From positions 186,001 to 250,000 of the forward strand of contig NZ_CADIJP010000010.1 in the NCBI RefSeq assembly GCF_902859725.1: 64,000 nt of DNA, in the 5' to 3' direction. Positions 45,353 to 57,010 of the stretch are shown in pieces. Positions within the stretch are counted from its first letter, which is position 1, and each line of letters opens with the position of its first letter. Made by a program: the position numbers and the translations under genes. Source of the DNA: Achromobacter mucicolens. Its GTDB lineage: Bacteria > Pseudomonadota > Gammaproteobacteria > Burkholderiales > Burkholderiaceae_B. The notes below the pieces were generated by a model. The model was not told where the DNA came from. It searched no databases and saw only the letters and a program-made list of their open reading frames with translations.

Positions 45353-47125
45353 TCAACGGGTCGCCGGGCGCCGCCAGGCCTGCGTGCGCGCCACCAGGGC
45401 GCGGCTGGCCAGGTGCAGGACCAGGGCGGCGGCGGCGGAGCTGGCCATGATGACCGTGCACATGGCGGCGGCCGGACCGATGAAGCCGGCGTCGTCCATG
45501 TTAAGCACGGCCACGGCGGCCAGCACCGTCGACGGGCTGTAGAGAAACACCACGGCCGACACCGTCGTCATGGCGGATACGAAAAGGTAGCGGGCAACAT
45601 CCAGCGCCGCGGGCAGGCACATCGGCAGCGTCACGCGCAGGAAGGTCGTCAGGCGCGACACCTTCAGCGACGCGGAGGCGGCCTCGAACTCCGGGTCAAG
45701 CGCATTGAGCGCCGTGGCGGCTGTCAGGTGGGCGCTGGTGTAGAAGTGCACGACCGTGCACAGCACCAGCAGCGGCATCGTCCCGTACAGCACGTTCAGG
45801 GGGTTTGCCAGGCTATTGAAAAAGAAGATGTAGCCCAGGCCCAGCACCAGCCCCGGCACCGCCATCGGCATCAGCGCCAGCATGCCGGCCATGCCGCGCA
45901 GGCCGCGCGCCATCGCGCCGCGCGCGGGCACCTTCTCCATCATCCACGCGCCCACGAAGACCACCAGGGTGCCCGCGAGCGCCGTGAAGAACGCGAGCTG
46001 CAGGCTGTTGCGCCAGGCGAGCCAGCCGCCGCCGTCCATGTTGTCGAAGTCGTAAGAACGCAGCGACATCGACAGGTTGTACGGCCACATCTTCACGAAC
46101 GACGCCCACACCGCCACACCGATGATGAGCAGCAGAAAGGCAGCCATCACGCCGGACAGGGCCAGGAATGCCGCGTCGCGGCGGCCGTTCACGCCGGCCG
46201 CGTAAGGCTGCGCGCGGCCGCTCATCTGGGCGCCCTGACGGGCCCGCAGCCGGCGGTCCAGCACGAAGGTCAGCAGCGCCGGCAGCAGCAACAGGATGCC
46301 GATGGCCGCGCCTTTGGGGAAATTCTGCTGCCCGACCACCGCCTTGTAGGCCTCCATGGCGAGTACGTTGTAGTCGCCGCCCACCACCTTGGGCACGCCA
46401 AAGTCGGTGACGGTCAGCGTGAAGACCACGCAGCAGGCCGAGAACACCGCGTAACGCGTGCCGGGCAGCGTGACCGTCATGAAGGTGCGCCACGTGCCCG
46501 CGCCCATGGCGCGCGCCGCGTCATAGAGGCGGCCGTCGGCCAGCGCCAGGCCCGTCAGCAAAATCATGAGCGCATGCGGAAACGTGTAGAACGCCTCGCC
46601 CACCACGATGCCCCAGAATCCGTAAATAGTGACGCCGCCGCTCAGGCCCTTGAGCAGTCCCTGATTGCCCAGCAGATAGACCAGCGCGATGCCGGGCAGC
46701 AGCGACGGCGCAAGCAGCGGCAACAGCGCGATCGTGCGCAGGATGCCCTTGCCCGGCAGACGGGTTCGCGTGAGGCCATAGGCAAAGCCGTAGGCGCAGG
46801 GCACGACCAGCAACGTCGTCACGATTCCCACGGCAAGGCTGCGCCCCACCATGTCCAGGAAACCATCGGCGCCGATGATGCCCGCGATGACAGACAGGCC
46901 GGCCCAGCCGCCATCGGCGTCCATCACCGATTTGACGAGGATCGCCGCCAGGGGCAGCGCCAGGAAAACCAGCAGGCAGAGCGCCAGACCGCCCTGCCCC
47001 AGCGCCAGGCCCAGCGCGCCGATCCAGGCGGGCAGCGGACGGCGCCCCAATGCGGGCAGCGGCGCGAAAGCGGCGGGAGCCGGGGAATGGGGCACGGTCT
47101 GACCCACGGCGCGCGAATCGTTCAT
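45353..47125 (-). CDS. AEP ABC transporter permease, two fused halves
   Basis: 590 aa from ATG 47125 ([15 protein letters not shown]). Twelve hydrophobic segments in two homologous halves, each with an EAA loop (about residues 235 and 515: [40 protein letters not shown]). This replaces the separate PhnU and PhnV of Salmonella. Its start lies 7 bp after the ATPase stop; phnX follows 26 bp later. Confidence 0.9.
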   Translation of the reverse strand: MNDSRAVGQTVPHSPAPAAFAPLPALGRRPLPAWIGALGLALGQGGLALCLLVFLALPLAAILVKSVMDADGGWAGLSVIAGIIGADGFLDMVGRSLAVGIVTTLLVVPCAYGFAYGLTRTRLPGKGILRTIALLPLLAPSLLPGIALVYLLGNQGLLKGLSGGVTIYGFWGIVVGEAFYTFPHALMILLTGLALADGRLYDAARAMGAGTWRTFMTVTLPGTRYAVFSACCVVFTLTVTDFGVPKVVGGDYNVLAMEAYKAVVGQQNFPKGAAIGILLLLPALLTFVLDRRLRARQGAQMSGRAQPYAAGVNGRRDAAFLALSGVMAAFLLLIIGVAVWASFVKMWPYNLSMSLRSYDFDNMDGGGWLAWRNSLQLAFFTALAGTLVVFVGAWMMEKVPARGAMARGLRGMAGMLALMPMAVPGLVLGLGYIFFFNSLANPLNVLYGTMPLLVLCTVVHFYTSAHLTAATALNALDPEFEAASASLKVSRLTTFLRVTLPMCLPAALDVARYLFVSAMTTVSAVVFLYSPSTVLAAVAVLNMDDAGFIGPAAAMCTVIMASSAAAALVLHLASRALVARTQAWRRPATR

Positions 47126-47132
47126 GGCCGGA

Positions 47133-48206
<1,074 letters not shown>

Positions 48207-48281
48207 GGGGCCTCCGGTCTGGGAACGAAGGCAGTATGGGAGCCGCGTATTGAGCGTTTATGACACTTCGCGCAAATGCAG

Positions 48282-48300
48282 TAATAAAAACATCAAATTA
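48282..48300. promoter_or_regulatory. Candidate operator of the phosphonate LysR regulator
   Basis: TAAT (48282-48285), eleven bases, ATTA (48297-48300): a perfect LysR-type T-N11-A dyad in the A+T-rich region between the divergent phnT and LysR genes. Inferred from form and position. Confidence 0.5.
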
Positions 48301-48353
48301 TTTTGGTGTACTGGCGGTCTTGCGCATTGCGTCCAACCTTCGCCACCCCGACC

Positions 48354-49217
48354 GTGCTCGTCGCCGAACTCAAATCCTTCTATGCCGTGGCCCGCTGCGG
48401 AACCGTCACCAAGGCCGCCGCCCAGCTGGGCGTCAGCCAGCCCACGGTGACGGGGCAGTTGCGCCAGCTTGAATCGCGCTACGGCATCGAGCTGTTTCAT
48501 CGGCAGGGGCGCGGCATGCGGCTGTCGGACGCCGGGCAAAACCTGATGCCGATGGTCGAGAAGCTGGTGCAGCAGGAGACCGAGATCGACTTCCGGCTGC
48601 GCGACGCGAGCGACCTGCGCGAGGGCAACCTGCGCATTGGCGCGACCGGCCCCTACTACATCATGGATACCGTGCGGCGCTACAACCAGCGCTATCCCGG
48701 CATCGACCTGACGGTCACGATCGGCAATTCGCAGTCGATGCTGCAGGCGCTGCAGGATTACCGCATCGAGATTGCCACGTCTTCCTTTCTGATGGATGAC
48801 AAGCACCTGTACCGCCGCAAGATCGCCGCGGACCCGATCCGCGTGGTGGCACATCGCGATCATCCGCTGGCCCGGCGTGGCCAGGTGCGGCTGGCCGATC
48901 TGGCCGAGCATGCGCTGCTGCTGCGCGAACCCGGCTCCATGACGCGCCAACTGACCGAAGACGCGCTGCGGGCGGCCGGCGTCACCGTGCGCCGCACGCT
49001 GGAGATCGGCAGCCGCGAGTCGATCCGCCAGGCCATCCTGTGCGAACTGGGCATCAGCCTCATCCCGTCGCGAGAAATTCCGTCCCATCCCGATCTGGCG
49101 GCCCTGGACATCCAGGACGCCGGCATCGTGATGAACGAATACCTGTACTGCTTGCGCGAGCGCCAACCGGTGCAACTCATCGCGCGCTTTCTGGAGATGG
49201 CGCCGGCAGCCGGCTGA
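48354..49217 (+). CDS. LysR-family regulator of aminoethylphosphonate catabolism (TIGR03339 family)
   Basis: 287 aa with GTG 48354 (VLVAELKSFYAVARCGTV); a TTG at 48303 would overlap the operator region. HTH AAQLGVSQPTVTGQLRQLE and effector domain LREGNLRIGATGPYYIMDTV. It is divergent from phnT and 53 bp upstream of the PhnZ-like gene, so it probably senses AEP or a metabolite and activates both directions. Start codon uncertain. Confidence 0.85.
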   Translation: MLVAELKSFYAVARCGTVTKAAAQLGVSQPTVTGQLRQLESRYGIELFHRQGRGMRLSDAGQNLMPMVEKLVQQETEIDFRLRDASDLREGNLRIGATGPYYIMDTVRRYNQRYPGIDLTVTIGNSQSMLQALQDYRIEIATSSFLMDDKHLYRRKIAADPIRVVAHRDHPLARRGQVRLADLAEHALLLREPGSMTRQLTEDALRAAGVTVRRTLEIGSRESIRQAILCELGISLIPSREIPSHPDLAALDIQDAGIVMNEYLYCLRERQPVQLIARFLEMAPAAG

Positions 49218-49270
49218 CCGTCGCGGTCACTGTCCCGCCTCTTCCCCTTGCGGCCACTCAGGAGACAACC

Positions 49271-49840
49271 ATGGCCTTGACCCTGCAGGACATCGAACAG
49301 CTTTTCCTTGAACGCGGACACCGGTCCTATGACGGCGAATCCGTCAGCCATCTGCGCCATGCGCTGCAAACGGCCGCCCTGGCCGAACAGCACGGCGCCA
49401 AAGCCCATCTCATCACGGCCTGCCTGCTGCATGACCTGGGCCATCTGATCGCCGACCGGCCGGGCACGCCCACGCTGCGCGGCATCGACGACAAGCATCA
49501 GTATTTCGTGCTGCCCTTCCTGCGCGGCTTGTTCAGTTCCGCCGTGCTGGACCCCATTCGGCTGCACGTCGAAGCCAAGCGCTACCTCTGCTATGTGGAA
49601 CCGCAGTACGAAGCGAAGCTGTCGGACGATTCCCGCCGCAGCCTGGCGCTGCAGGGCGGCAGTTTCGACGCGGGCCAGGCGGTCGACTTTGCCAGCATGC
49701 CCGGCGCGCCGGACGCGATACGTCTGCGGCGCTGGGACGACATGGCCAAGGTGCCGGGGCTGGCGACCCCGCCGCTCGACCACTTCCTGGAGATCGCCGA
49801 AAGCGTGTCCGGCCGCGTCAAGCTGGCCGCCGTCTGGTAA
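49271..49840 (+). CDS. PhnZ-like HD-domain phosphonate oxygenase
   Basis: 189 aa from ATG 49271 after GGAGACAACC. HDIG-type protein of phosphonate loci. Residues line up with the PhnZ site as I recall it, with a constant shift of about -4: substrate-contacting Tyr20 and Glu23 (YDGE), His30, His54-Asp55 and His58 (LLHDLGH), His76, His99 and Asp156/157. PhnZ is a mixed-valent di-iron enzyme that oxidises (R)-2-amino-1-hydroxyethylphosphonate to glycine and Pi. Its usual partner PhnY is absent, so the in vivo substrate may differ. Confidence 0.87.
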   Translation: MALTLQDIEQLFLERGHRSYDGESVSHLRHALQTAALAEQHGAKAHLITACLLHDLGHLIADRPGTPTLRGIDDKHQYFVLPFLRGLFSSAVLDPIRLHVEAKRYLCYVEPQYEAKLSDDSRRSLALQGGSFDAGQAVDFASMPGAPDAIRLRRWDDMAKVPGLATPPLDHFLEIAESVSGRVKLAAVW

Positions 49841-49860
49841 AGGCCGCGCGCCGCCCATGA

Positions 49861-49891
49861 AAAAAGCCAGGGTGCATTGCCCTGGCTTTTT
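49861..49891. terminator. Bidirectional terminator after the PhnZ-like gene
   Basis: AAAAAGCCAGGG-TGCATTG-CCCTGGCTTTTT: 7 G:C-rich pairs plus A:T pairs. It also serves the convergent sulfurtransferase gene. Confidence 0.9.
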
Positions 49892-49897
49892 GTTCGT

Positions 49898-50749
49898 TCA
49901 CGCGCCCTTGGCCACCGGCCGGGCGGGATCGCTGCACCATTCGCTCCACGACCCCGGATAGAGGCGCGAGCCCGTCAGGCCGGCAATCTCCATCGACAGC
50001 AGGTTGTGGCAGGCCGTGATGCCCGAGCCGCACTGGTGGACGACGGAGGCAGGGTCGCGCCCGGCCAGCAAGCTGCCGAACTCCGCGCGCAATTGCTCGG
50101 CCGTCTTGAAACGGCCATCCGGCTGCAGGTTTTCGCCGTTCGGGCGGTTCAGCGCGCCGGGAATATGGCCGGCCACCGGGTCCATGGGTTCGACTTCGCC
50201 GCGATACCGGTTGGCGGCGCGCGCGTCGACGACCGTGAACGACGGCTGGGCGATATTGGCCAGCACCGCCTGGGCATCGACCGTGCCCGCCAGAGACTTG
50301 CCCGGCTCGACAGGCGTGCCCGGTTGCACCGCCGGCGCCGGATCATGGCTGACGGGCAGCCCAGCAGCCGTCCAGGCTTGCCACCCGCCATCCAGCACGG
50401 CGACCCGGTCATGGCCCAGCCAGCGCAGCATCCACCACAGATGCGCCGCGTACATGCCGCCGCTGGCGTCGTAGGCCACCACCAGCGTGCCGGGCGTCAC
50501 GCCATGCGCGGCCATCAGGGCGCCAAACTGCGCCCGGTCGGGCAGCGGATGCCGTCCGTTCTTGCCCGTGCGGGCGGCGGCCAGTTCGGTTTCGTGATCC
50601 AGGAAGCGGGCCCCGGGGATGTGGCCTGCGTCGTAGGCCTGGCGGCCCGCCGAATGATTGGTCAGGTCATGGCGCACGTCGAACACGCGCACGTCGGGCG
50701 AGTCCAGACGGGCAGAGAGATCGGCGGCGGTGATCAGAGTCGTCGTCAT
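49898..50749 (-). CDS. sseA: 3-mercaptopyruvate/thiosulfate sulfurtransferase
   Basis: 283 aa, two rhodanese domains (about 1-140, inactive; 150-283, active). Active-site loop CGSGITA with nucleophile Cys240 (HQCGSGITACHN): this loop form is typical of mercaptopyruvate sulfurtransferases rather than CRKGVTA thiosulfate enzymes. Conserved VVAYDASGGMYAAHLWWMLR in the N-terminal domain. Cytoplasmic sulfur transfer. Monocistronic; 40 bp after the DMT transporter start on the same strand. Confidence 0.93.
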   Translation of the reverse strand: MTTTLITAADLSARLDSPDVRVFDVRHDLTNHSAGRQAYDAGHIPGARFLDHETELAAARTGKNGRHPLPDRAQFGALMAAHGVTPGTLVVAYDASGGMYAAHLWWMLRWLGHDRVAVLDGGWQAWTAAGLPVSHDPAPAVQPGTPVEPGKSLAGTVDAQAVLANIAQPSFTVVDARAANRYRGEVEPMDPVAGHIPGALNRPNGENLQPDGRFKTAEQLRAEFGSLLAGRDPASVVHQCGSGITACHNLLSMEIAGLTGSRLYPGSWSEWCSDPARPVAKGA

Positions 50750-50788
50750 GCGATGGGGCTCCTGTGTGAAAAGCGGCGGGCGCCGGGA

Positions 50789-51643
50789 TCAGCCCGGCTT
50801 GGGGTCGCGCATGGTGCGCCACACCGACAGCAGGCCCGCGAAAATGATGAGGCCCATGCCGGCCCAGGCCACGACGTCCAGATGGTCGCCCCAGAAGCCC
50901 ATGCCGATCAGTGCCGCGAAGATGATGGTGCTGTATTGCAGGGCGGCGGTCAGCAGTGCCGACCCCATGCCGAACGCCCGGGTCATGGCCAACTGCCCGA
51001 ACAGTCCCGCGACGCCCACACCCAGGAGCGACAGGTAACCGGTCCAGTCCGCGTAGCCCCAGCCCTCGAACGCCAGGCCGGCGGCGCTGGAGGCGCACAC
51101 GGCCACCGAAAAGAACAGCACGGTGCGCCATTCGGGTTCGCCAATGCGGCCCAATTGGCGGATCTGCATCATCGCAATGGCGGACATGGCCCCCGCCCCC
51201 ATGCCGAGCAAGGCGGCAAGCCACTGGTCGTCGTTGATGCTGGGCCGCAGCACGGCGATCACGCCCAGAAAGCCCAGCGCCACGGCCAGGATCCGCACCG
51301 GGTCGCGCTGCGCCCCGCCCCATCCCAGCATCCAGCAGGCGATGAACAGTGGCGCCGTGTAGTTCAGGCTGGTGGCGGTGGCGAGCGGCAGATGGGAGAT
51401 GGCAAAAAAACCCAGCCACATCGAAGTGACGCCGGACAGGTTGCGCCAGATGTGCAGCTTCCAACTCGTGGGAATGATGGACTGGCGGCCGGCGCGCGCC
51501 CAGATCAGCAGCAGGATCACCGAGGGCAGCCCGCGAAAGAGCACGACCTGCGGCAGCGATGCGCCGTGTTCGGTGCCGAGCTTCACGAACGACCCCATGA
51601 TGGCGAACATGGCGGACGCCACCAACATCCAAAGTGCTTGCAT
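50789..51643 (-). CDS. DMT-superfamily (EamA) transporter
   Basis: 284 aa with ten hydrophobic segments forming two EamA repeats (about 1-135 and 145-280). Conserved GLPSVILLLIWARAG, LNYTAPLFIACWMLGWG and LQYSTIIFAALIGMGFWGD. Exports or imports small metabolites; substrate unknown. Located upstream of sseA on the same strand; both may share a transcript. Confidence 0.9.
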   Translation of the reverse strand: MQALWMLVASAMFAIMGSFVKLGTEHGASLPQVVLFRGLPSVILLLIWARAGRQSIIPTSWKLHIWRNLSGVTSMWLGFFAISHLPLATATSLNYTAPLFIACWMLGWGGAQRDPVRILAVALGFLGVIAVLRPSINDDQWLAALLGMGAGAMSAIAMMQIRQLGRIGEPEWRTVLFFSVAVCASSAAGLAFEGWGYADWTGYLSLLGVGVAGLFGQLAMTRAFGMGSALLTAALQYSTIIFAALIGMGFWGDHLDVVAWAGMGLIIFAGLLSVWRTMRDPKPG

Positions 51644-51796
51644 GCGGGTCTACGCTAAGGGAAAAGGGGGAAGGAATAAGGGAAAGCGATACTATACTCT
51701 CCGTCACCGGGCGAGGAGCCGGCGAGTCGGGGAACTGGCAAGGCTCCGCCATGTCGAAGTCCGGGTATTTGCCCCTCGCAGAGGAATATAAAAAAC

Positions 51797-52678
51797 ATGA
51801 AACGCATTGTTCTGTTCGTCATTACCAACCTGGCCGTCATGCTCGTGCTGTCGGCCACGCTTCGCATCCTGGGCGTGGACCGTGTCATCACGGCCAACGG
51901 GATCAACTTCAACGCGCTCCTGATCTTCTCGGTCGTGGTCGGCTTCACCGGCGCCATCATCTCGCTCCTCATGAGCAAGCCAATGGCCAAATGGAGCACC
52001 GGCGCGCAGGTGCTGGATCCCAACTCGCCCCGCAACCAGCGCGAGGCCTGGCTGGTCGACACCGTCCACCAACTGGCCGACCGCGCCGGCATCGGCCGCC
52101 CCGAAGTCGCCATCTACGAAGGCGCCCCCAACGCATTTGCCACGGGCGCATTCAAGAACGACTCGCTGGTCGCCGTGTCCACGGGCCTGCTCGAAAGCAT
52201 GACCGAAGAGGAAGTCGCGGCCGTGCTGGCGCACGAAGTCGCGCACATCGCCAACGGCGACATGGTCACCCTGACCCTGATCCAGGGCGTGGTGAACACC
52301 TTCGTCATCTTCCTGGCGCGCGTGGTTGGCTACTTCATCGACCGCGTCGTGTTCAAGAACGAACGCGGCATCGGCCCCGGGTACTTCGTCACCGTGCTGG
52401 TCTGTGAAATCATCTTCGGCGTGCTGGCCTCGATCATCGTGGCCTGGTTCTCGCGCCAGCGCGAGTACCGCGCCGACGCCGGCTCGGCCCACCTGATGGG
52501 CGCCCGTGAACCGATGATCCGCGCGCTCGCCCGCCTGGGCGGCCTGGAACCGGGCGAACTGCCCAAGTCCTTCGAAGCGTCCGGCATCACCGGCAAGGGC
52601 GGCCTGGCGGCCATGTTCGCCTCGCACCCGCCGATCCCGGCCCGCATCGCCGCGCTGCAGAATGCTCGCGTGATCTGA
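51797..52678 (+). CDS. htpX: Heat-shock membrane protease HtpX
   Basis: 293 aa. Two N-terminal membrane helices (about 5-30 and 38-60), zinc motif HEVAH at 146-150 ([13 protein letters not shown]), two further helices (about 160-180 and 195-220) and the third zinc ligand Glu in the [10 protein letters not shown] helix. Cytoplasm-facing metalloprotease that with FtsH removes damaged membrane proteins. C-terminal [14 protein letters not shown] is conserved. Monocistronic with a strong terminator. Confidence 0.97.
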   Translation: MKRIVLFVITNLAVMLVLSATLRILGVDRVITANGINFNALLIFSVVVGFTGAIISLLMSKPMAKWSTGAQVLDPNSPRNQREAWLVDTVHQLADRAGIGRPEVAIYEGAPNAFATGAFKNDSLVAVSTGLLESMTEEEVAAVLAHEVAHIANGDMVTLTLIQGVVNTFVIFLARVVGYFIDRVVFKNERGIGPGYFVTVLVCEIIFGVLASIIVAWFSRQREYRADAGSAHLMGAREPMIRALARLGGLEPGELPKSFEASGITGKGGLAAMFASHPPIPARIAALQNARVI

Positions 52679-52693
52679 CCGGTCCGCGGCCAC

Positions 52694-52721
52694 AAAAAAG
52701 CCCGCTTCGGCGGGCTTTTTT
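52694..52721. terminator. Bidirectional terminator between htpX and sdaA
   Basis: AAAAAAGCCCGC-TTCG-GCGGGCTTTTTT: UUCG tetraloop with a 12-bp stem and tracts on both sides. Confidence 0.95.
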
Positions 52722-52732
52722 GTGCGTGCACC

Positions 52733-54124
<1,392 letters not shown>

Positions 54125-54299
54125 GCCAAACTCCAATACATCCACCAACGATCAGGCAATGATACGCGCGAGCCCGGTCGCACGCAGCAAAGCCCCGCCC
54201 GGCGTATCCTGTATCTTCGCGCCGGGTGTCAAAGCCTGCCCCGGCATGCGATCATTACAGAATTATTACTTGTCATAAAAAGAACGGAAAAACGCCTGC

Positions 54300-55961
54300 A
54301 TGTCTGGACTCATTACCCTGCTTGACTTCGCCGGCTACGTCGCGCTGCTGCTTTGGGGCGTGCATATGGTCCAAACCGGCGTGCAGCGCGCGTTCGGGGC
54401 GGCGCTGGGCGCGGCCTTGGGACGCGCCCTGGGCACGCGGTTGCGGGCCTTTTTTGCGGGCCTGGGCATCACGGCCGCGCTGCAAAGCAGCACCGCCACC
54501 GGCCTGATGATCACCGGATTTGCCGCGGGCGGCGTGGTCGGTCTGGTGCCGGCGCTGGCGGCGATGCTGGGCGCCAACGTGGGCACCACGCTGATCGTCC
54601 AGCTGCTGTCTTTCGACCTGACCGAGCTCGCCCCGATCCTGATCCTGGCCGGCGTCTGGATGTTCCGGCGCTACCCGCCCGGCCGCACCCGCGACCTGGG
54701 CCGGGTCTTCATCGGCCTGGGCCTGCTCTTGCTGTCGCTGCACCAGCTCGTCGAACTCTTCGCGCCGTTTCAGACCGCGCCCATGCTGGGGATGATCCTT
54801 GCCGCCCTGTCGACCCAGCCGGTCGCCGCGGTCTTGCTGTCTGCCGCATTCACGTGGGCCGCGCACTCCAGCGTGGCCGTCGTGGTGCTGGTGATGTCGC
54901 TGGCCAGCCACAACATGGTCGCGCCGCACGTGGCGTTTGCGCTGGTGCTGGGCGCCAACCTGGGCACGGCGATCAATCCCATGATCGAAGGCGTGACCGG
55001 CGACGACCCCGCCGCCCGCCGCCTGCCGCTGGGCAATCTGTTGACGCGGGTGCTGGGCGTGCTGGCCGGGCTGCTGCTGCTGCCTTTCCTGGAGCCCTGG
55101 ATGAGCGATCTGGCGAGCGACCCCGCCCGCGCCGTCGCCAACTTCCACACCCTGTTCAATGCCGTCATCGCCCTGGCCTTCCTGCCGATCCTGACGCCGT
55201 ACGCCGCGCTGCTGACCCGCTGGCTGCCCAAGCGCGCCGACCCGAACGACCCGTCCCGCCCCCAATACCTGGACGAATGGGCCCACGACGTGCCCGCCGT
55301 TGCGCTGGGCAATGCCGCGCGCGAGGCGCTGCGCATGGCCGACATGTTGCAGACGCTGCTGCTCTACGCGCGGGCCGGTTTCAAGCGCGACAACCGCCAC
55401 CGCATGGTGCAGGCGCGCCAGCTGGACGGCGCGCTGGACAAGCTGGAAAACGCCATCACCACCTACCTGGCGACGCTGGACCAGGAAAACATGACGCGCG
55501 AGGACCTCCAGCGGCTGGACGACATTCTGGCGTTCACCAGCAACATCGGCCATGCGGGCGATATCGCCCATCACGGCCTGCTGAGCCACGTGGCCAAGCT
55601 GCGCAAGCAGGGCTGGACGTTCTCGCCCGAGCAACGCGCCAGCCTGGATGACACCCTGGGCCAGCTCATCGCCAACCAACGCACGGCCGCCGCGCTCTTC
55701 GTGAACGACGACCTGCGCCAGGCGCGCTCGCTGGCCGGCGAAAAGGCGCGCTTTCGCACGATCGAAACCCAGGCGGCCGACACCCACCTGCAGAAGATCA
55801 AGTCCGGTCAGGTCGACGCCGCGGAAGTGGGCGCGCTGTACCTGGACATCCTGCGGGACATGAAGGGCATCAACTCGCACCTGGTGGGCGCGGCGGCGTA
55901 CCCCTTGCTGGCCCGCCACGGCGAGCTCCTGCCCAGCCGCCTGCGCGAGGCGGGCAATTGA
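54300..55961 (+). CDS. Na/Pi cotransporter family protein with PhoU-like C-terminus
   Basis: 553 aa. Eight or nine membrane helices in two inverted repeats, each with the QSS-type motif: AALQSSTATGLMITGFA and TWAAHSSVAVVVLVMS. Residues about 340-553 are a soluble, helical PhoU-like domain (ALDKLENAITTYLATLDQE, HAGDIAHHG). YjbB/NptA relatives move phosphate, mostly outward in bacteria. Upstream 175 bp carry one CTTGTCATAA half-site but no full Pho box. Confidence 0.92.
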   Translation: MSGLITLLDFAGYVALLLWGVHMVQTGVQRAFGAALGAALGRALGTRLRAFFAGLGITAALQSSTATGLMITGFAAGGVVGLVPALAAMLGANVGTTLIVQLLSFDLTELAPILILAGVWMFRRYPPGRTRDLGRVFIGLGLLLLSLHQLVELFAPFQTAPMLGMILAALSTQPVAAVLLSAAFTWAAHSSVAVVVLVMSLASHNMVAPHVAFALVLGANLGTAINPMIEGVTGDDPAARRLPLGNLLTRVLGVLAGLLLLPFLEPWMSDLASDPARAVANFHTLFNAVIALAFLPILTPYAALLTRWLPKRADPNDPSRPQYLDEWAHDVPAVALGNAAREALRMADMLQTLLLYARAGFKRDNRHRMVQARQLDGALDKLENAITTYLATLDQENMTREDLQRLDDILAFTSNIGHAGDIAHHGLLSHVAKLRKQGWTFSPEQRASLDDTLGQLIANQRTAAALFVNDDLRQARSLAGEKARFRTIETQAADTHLQKIKSGQVDAAEVGALYLDILRDMKGINSHLVGAAAYPLLARHGELLPSRLREAGN

Positions 55962-55998
55962 ATGGTGAATAGGTAAGGCCCCAGGCGAGCAAGTCCCA

Positions 55999-56064
55999 GG
56001 TGTCAGACACCCATCGAGACGCCAGCCCCAAGTCGACGGCTATCTCCGCCGGGTGTCTGATACC
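55999..56064. repeat. Intergenic inverted repeat GGTGTCAGACACCC
   Basis: GGTGTCAGACACCC (55999-56012) and GGGTGTCTGATACC (56051-56064) are inverted copies with one mismatch, 38 bp apart; the first arm is itself near-palindromic. It lies in the 204-bp gap between the Na/Pi gene and the dienelactone hydrolase gene, outside the terminator hairpin. No coding potential supported here. Confidence 0.6.
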
Positions 56065-56080
56065 GTCCCAAGCACGCTGA

Positions 56081-56120
56081 TGCAAAAGAAAGCCGACCCA
56101 CAGGTCGGCTTTCTTTTGCA
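56081..56120. terminator. Bidirectional terminator, 18-bp perfect stem
   Basis: Left arm 56081-56098 starts TGCAAAAGAAAG and ends CCGACC; right arm 56103-56120 is its exact complement, with a 4-nt loop CACA. Serves the convergent Na/Pi and dienelactone hydrolase genes. Confidence 0.9.
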
Positions 56121-56165
56121 TCGGGCACATCCGGTGGGCCAACCTGGTGGCTCACCCTCCCCGCC

Positions 56166-56954
56166 TTACAGATACCGCTTGAACCACTCCAGCATCCGCT
56201 TCCAGCCATCCTTCGCGGCCTCGGGGTGGTAGCTGGCCCGGTAGTCCGCCAGGAACGCGTGGTCGGCTTCGGGGTAGACCACGATCTCGGACTGCTTGGC
56301 GGCGGCGTTGCCGGCGGCCAGTTTCGCCTTCATGGTTTCCACGTCCGACAGCGGAATACTGGCGTCACGGCCGCCGTAAAGGCCCAGGACGGGGCCATGC
56401 AGCTCGTGGGTCACGTCCAGCGCGACGCGCTTGATGAGCGGGCCGTGGCCCACGCTGAGCTTGCCGTACCATGCCACGCCAGCCTTCACGTCGGGATTGT
56501 GCGCCGCGTACATCCAGGTCAGGCGGCCACCCCAGCAGAAACCCGTCACCGCCACGCGGCGCGCGTCACCGCCATTGGCGGCGGCCCACGCCACGCTGGC
56601 GTCCAGATCGGCGTACACCTGTTCGTCAGGCACCTTGCTGACGATTTCCGAAATGAGCTTGGGAATATCGGTATAGACCGACGCGTCGCCCTGGCGTTGG
56701 TAGAGGTTGGCGGCGACGGCCAGGTAACCGGCCTTGGCCACCCGGCGGCAGATGTCCTTGATGTGTTCGTGCACGCCGAAGATTTCCTGGATCACCAGCA
56801 CGACCGGCAGGTCACGCTGGCCTTCGGGCGCGGCGTAATACGCGTCGATCGAACCGTCCGTCACGGGAAGCTTGAAATCCCCGTGGACCAGGCCCTGCGT
56901 GTCCGTGTGGATCACGGTGGGGGCAACATTGCCGGCGGCGGTGGAAAAACTCAT
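56166..56954 (-). CDS. Dienelactone hydrolase family protein
   Basis: 262 aa from ATG 56954 (MSFSTAAGNVAPT), preceded by CCAAGGAGTTCTCC. Alpha/beta hydrolase with nucleophile Cys in GFCWGGRLTW, Asp in YGGRDASIPLSD and His in EADHAFLADYR. This is the usual YghX/dienelactone hydrolase set-up. VIQEIFGVHEHIKDICRR is the N-terminal family motif. No aromatic ring-cleavage genes nearby, so a role in aromatic degradation is not supported by context. 56 bp downstream of the ZIP gene on the same strand. Confidence 0.92.
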   Translation of the reverse strand: MSFSTAAGNVAPTVIHTDTQGLVHGDFKLPVTDGSIDAYYAAPEGQRDLPVVLVIQEIFGVHEHIKDICRRVAKAGYLAVAANLYQRQGDASVYTDIPKLISEIVSKVPDEQVYADLDASVAWAAANGGDARRVAVTGFCWGGRLTWMYAAHNPDVKAGVAWYGKLSVGHGPLIKRVALDVTHELHGPVLGLYGGRDASIPLSDVETMKAKLAAGNAAAKQSEIVVYPEADHAFLADYRASYHPEAAKDGWKRMLEWFKRYL

Positions 56955-57010
56955 GGAGAACTCCTTGGTTGGGTCGACGAAAGCCGGCCATCCCCGCCGC
57001 GCCACCTGCG

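Noticed and set aside
54260-54299. Possible Pho box before the Na/Pi cotransporter
   Set aside because: Only one half-site (CTTGTCATAA) is present; no second repeat at 11-bp spacing.
55870-56142. 90-codon frame between the Na/Pi and dienelactone hydrolase genes
   Set aside because: It runs through the terminator stem and the inverted repeat and into the Na/Pi gene; no domain or ribosome binding site.
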